Of a stretch of 42,889 nt of DNA, positions 41,414 through 42,889 are shown one piece after another. Made by a program: the position numbers and the translations under genes. This DNA comes from Streptomyces lanatus (GTDB lineage: Bacteria; Actinomycetota; Actinomycetes; Streptomycetales; Streptomycetaceae). The stretch covers positions 1 to 42,889 of the forward strand of contig NZ_BNBM01000004.1 of assembly GCF_014655715.1 (NCBI RefSeq). The letters are read 5' to 3'. Numbering within the stretch: position 1 is the stretch's first letter; each line of letters starts with the position of its first letter. The notes below the pieces were generated by a model. It saw only the letters and a program-made list of their open reading frames with translations. It made no database searches and was not told the origin of the DNA.

Positions 41414-42361
41414 ATGGCCGTACCTCATCTCAGGACAGTGACCCGCACCCAGGGCGCCAACGAGGCCCTCAAGACAGGGGCCGTGACGTCGCACGGCTTC
41501 CGGTTCGACTTCGAGGAAGTCCCCGTCCTCGTCCACGCGTTCCGGCGCATGGTCCGGGGGCTGGAGTTCGACGTCAGCGAGATGGCGCTGACCACCTATC
41601 TGGTGGCGAAGGCGCACGGAGTGCGCTTCACGGCCGTGCCCGCCTTCCTGGTCCGCGGTTTCCACCACGGCGCGATATGGCACGATCCCGCCTCGGGCAT
41701 CCGCTCCCCCAATGACCTTCAGGGCCGCAAGGTCGGGGTCAGCCGCGGCTACACGGTGACCACTGGTGTCTGGGCCCGGGCCGTGCTCCAGCAGGAGTAC
41801 GGCGTCGACCTCGACAAGGTGACCTGGGTGCTGTCGGGCGACGAGCACGTGGCCGCGTACCGGCCGCGGACGAACGTCGTACCGATGCGGTCCGGCGCTT
41901 CCCTCGACCACATGCTGGCCGAGGGCGAGCTGGCCGCGGTCATCGGTCCGAAGCCCGACGTGCCGTCCGTTGCGCCGCTCGTGGCGAAGCCGCAGGAGGC
42001 GGCCCTCACCGCCCTGCGCGACCGCGGCTTCTACCCGATCAACCACCTGGTCGTGATCCGGGACGAACTGCTGCAGCAGCGGCCGGAGTTGGCGGCCGAC
42101 GTCTTCGACGCCTTCGCGCGCGCCAAGCAACTGTACGTGGAGCGGCTGCGCGCCGGGAGCATCGAGTCCCCGAGCGCCACCGATGCCATGTACCGCCAGG
42201 TCATGGAAGTGACCGGCACGGATCCACTGCCGTACGGGATCGAGCCCAATCGGGCTGTACTGGAAGAGCTCATGCGGCACGCGGTGGACCAGCGGATCCT
42301 CGAACGGCCCCTTGAGATCGACGAGTTGTTCGCCGAGGGCACGCGCACACCGACCGCCTGA
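41414..42361 (+). CDS. Second Pht5-like/substrate-binding-fold protein
   Basis: The encoded protein has 315 aa with no signal peptide. It is a divergent paralogue of the protein at 37511: [21 protein letters not shown] aligns with [41 protein letters not shown] with the STPEDLRGKRIG region, and [15 protein letters not shown] with ARMLAEGEIDALCTP. The N-terminal ACGDYDRT motif is replaced by [12 protein letters not shown], so substrate or function probably differs. ATG 41414 has no strong ribosome site and lies 16 bases after the operator palindrome at 41387-41399, so its mRNA may have a very short leader. It precedes the RpiB-like gene by 44 bp. Confidence 0.78.
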   Translation: MAVPHLRTVTRTQGANEALKTGAVTSHGFRFDFEEVPVLVHAFRRMVRGLEFDVSEMALTTYLVAKAHGVRFTAVPAFLVRGFHHGAIWHDPASGIRSPNDLQGRKVGVSRGYTVTTGVWARAVLQQEYGVDLDKVTWVLSGDEHVAAYRPRTNVVPMRSGASLDHMLAEGELAAVIGPKPDVPSVAPLVAKPQEAALTALRDRGFYPINHLVVIRDELLQQRPELAADVFDAFARAKQLYVERLRAGSIESPSATDAMYRQVMEVTGTDPLPYGIEPNRAVLEELMRHAVDQRILERPLEIDELFAEGTRTPTA

Positions 42362-42405
42362 CCGCACCGCCGTACCGGAGCCACCCGCCCGCCGAAGGGA
42401 CCCGC

Positions 42406-42861
42406 ATGCGCATCGCCATCGCCGCCGACCACAACGGTCTCGCCCTCAAGACCCGGCTCACCGCCTGGCTGACGGAGCACGGGCACAGCGTCGACGACCT
42501 CGGCAGCCACGGTGCGGAGACGGTCGACTACCCGCCGCTGTGCGCGGAGGTCTGCCGGCAGGTCACCGACTGCACCGCCGACCGCGGCATTGTCCTCGGT
42601 GGCAGTGGGCTCGGGGAGACCATCGCCTGCAACAAGATCCGCGGCATCCGGGCCGGGCTCTGCCACGACGTGTGGAGTACGGAGATCTCGCGCGGCAACA
42701 ACGACTCCAACGTCCTCGTTCTGGCGGCGAAGGTCCTGTCGTGGGAGAGGTCCGAGGAGATCGTGCGCACGTGGCTGACGACCCCGTTCAAGGGCGGGGT
42801 GCACGAACGGCGGCTGCGGCAGATCGCCGTACTGGAAGAGAGGGAACGCGCGCGCCCCTGA
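42406..42861 (+). CDS. RpiB/LacAB-family sugar-phosphate-isomerase-like protein
   Basis: The encoded protein has 151 aa, the usual RpiB length. Motifs: MRIAIAADHNGLALK, VDYPPLCAEVC, GIVLGGSGLGETIACNKIRG, GLCHDVWSTEISRGNNDSNV. The active-site Cys of E. coli-type RpiB (LCGTG) is absent, and GSGLGE offers a Glu at the position of the catalytic base in the mycobacterial type. Family members isomerise aldose/ketose phosphates, but here the gene follows a decarboxylase-like gene and faces a ring-cleavage-like operon, so a non-phosphorylated keto acid is a possible substrate. ATG 42406 follows CGAAGGGA. This is the last full gene before the sequence end. Confidence 0.82.
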   Translation: MRIAIAADHNGLALKTRLTAWLTEHGHSVDDLGSHGAETVDYPPLCAEVCRQVTDCTADRGIVLGGSGLGETIACNKIRGIRAGLCHDVWSTEISRGNNDSNVLVLAAKVLSWERSEEIVRTWLTTPFKGGVHERRLRQIAVLEERERARP

Positions 42862-42880
42862 GCCAGAACCAAGAGGCGTG

Positions 42881-42889
42881 GGGGGGGGG
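42881..42889. other. Terminal poly-G run at sequence end
   Basis: The window ends in nine G after a short spacer. It probably reflects a contig edge or a two-colour sequencing artefact rather than biology. Confidence 0.6.

Overview
The window is high-GC actinobacterial DNA, almost certainly Streptomyces. Codon use is strongly GC-biased at third positions, genes start with GTG or ATG behind GGAGG-type sites, and the families are typical of the genus: IclR pairs, nSTAND/WD40 proteins, a GlxA regulator, and FHA and lipoprotein genes of unknown role. The sequence ends in a run of nine G, so it is probably a contig end. Everything here was read by eye from sequence and translations; no database search was possible.

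Layout. (1) 1-8.0 kb is an accessory and decaying zone. It holds an IS5-family element with a duplicated right end and a passenger immunity-like gene, inserted in a broken nucleotide-sugar dehydrogenase gene. Next come an intact GT2 glycosyltransferase and remnants of a 2-oxoglutarate dioxygenase and a GH38 mannosidase. An HD-hydrolase / truncated Fur / GlxA-AraC group follows, then a gene-poor stretch with an aldehyde dehydrogenase scrap. (2) 8.0-18.1 kb is a well-kept catabolic block: an alpha/beta-hydrolase-fold protein without its nucleophile serine, an IclR regulator, a 35-codon leader ORF, a complete OpuC/ProU-type ABC transporter, a nitrilase-superfamily hydrolase, a DUF6282-type metal hydrolase and a 971-aa FAD/Fe-S dehydrogenase. 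The genes from the leader onward are translationally coupled or overlapping at most junctions. (3) 18.1-22.9 kb is a second catabolic unit: family III CoA-transferase, HMG-CoA-lyase-like protein and IclR regulator, divergent from a GntP-type permease. (4) 23-36 kb mixes intact genes (APH-like kinase, nitroreductase, lipoprotein, FHA protein, a 1282-aa HTH-nSTAND-TM-WD40 protein, a secreted I36-like protein) with remnants of a PL6 lyase, a Ser/Thr kinase, an MFS transporter, an ISL3 transposase and a DUF262 protein. (5) 36.1-42.9 kb is a third catabolic block: an orphan ferredoxin reductase, an operon of zinc alcohol dehydrogenase / RraA-type aldolase (LigK-like) / LigJ-type 4-oxalomesaconate hydratase / 4,5-dihydroxyphthalate-decarboxylase-like protein, and a divergent pair of a second decarboxylase-like paralogue and an RpiB-like isomerase.

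How they work together (inference). Block 2 looks like uptake of a quaternary-ammonium-type or other osmolyte-like solute, then amide or nitrile hydrolysis, ring or imide hydrolysis and 2-hydroxyacid oxidation. Block 3 would import a hydroxylated carboxylic acid (HMG- or citramalate-like), activate it with CoA and cleave it. Block 5 resembles the lower meta-cleavage route of protocatechuate or gallate, ending in pyruvate and oxaloacetate, but the ring-cleavage dioxygenase and the usual isomerase are absent from the window. The most promising leads are blocks 2 and 5, the IS passenger gene and the serine-less hydrolase.
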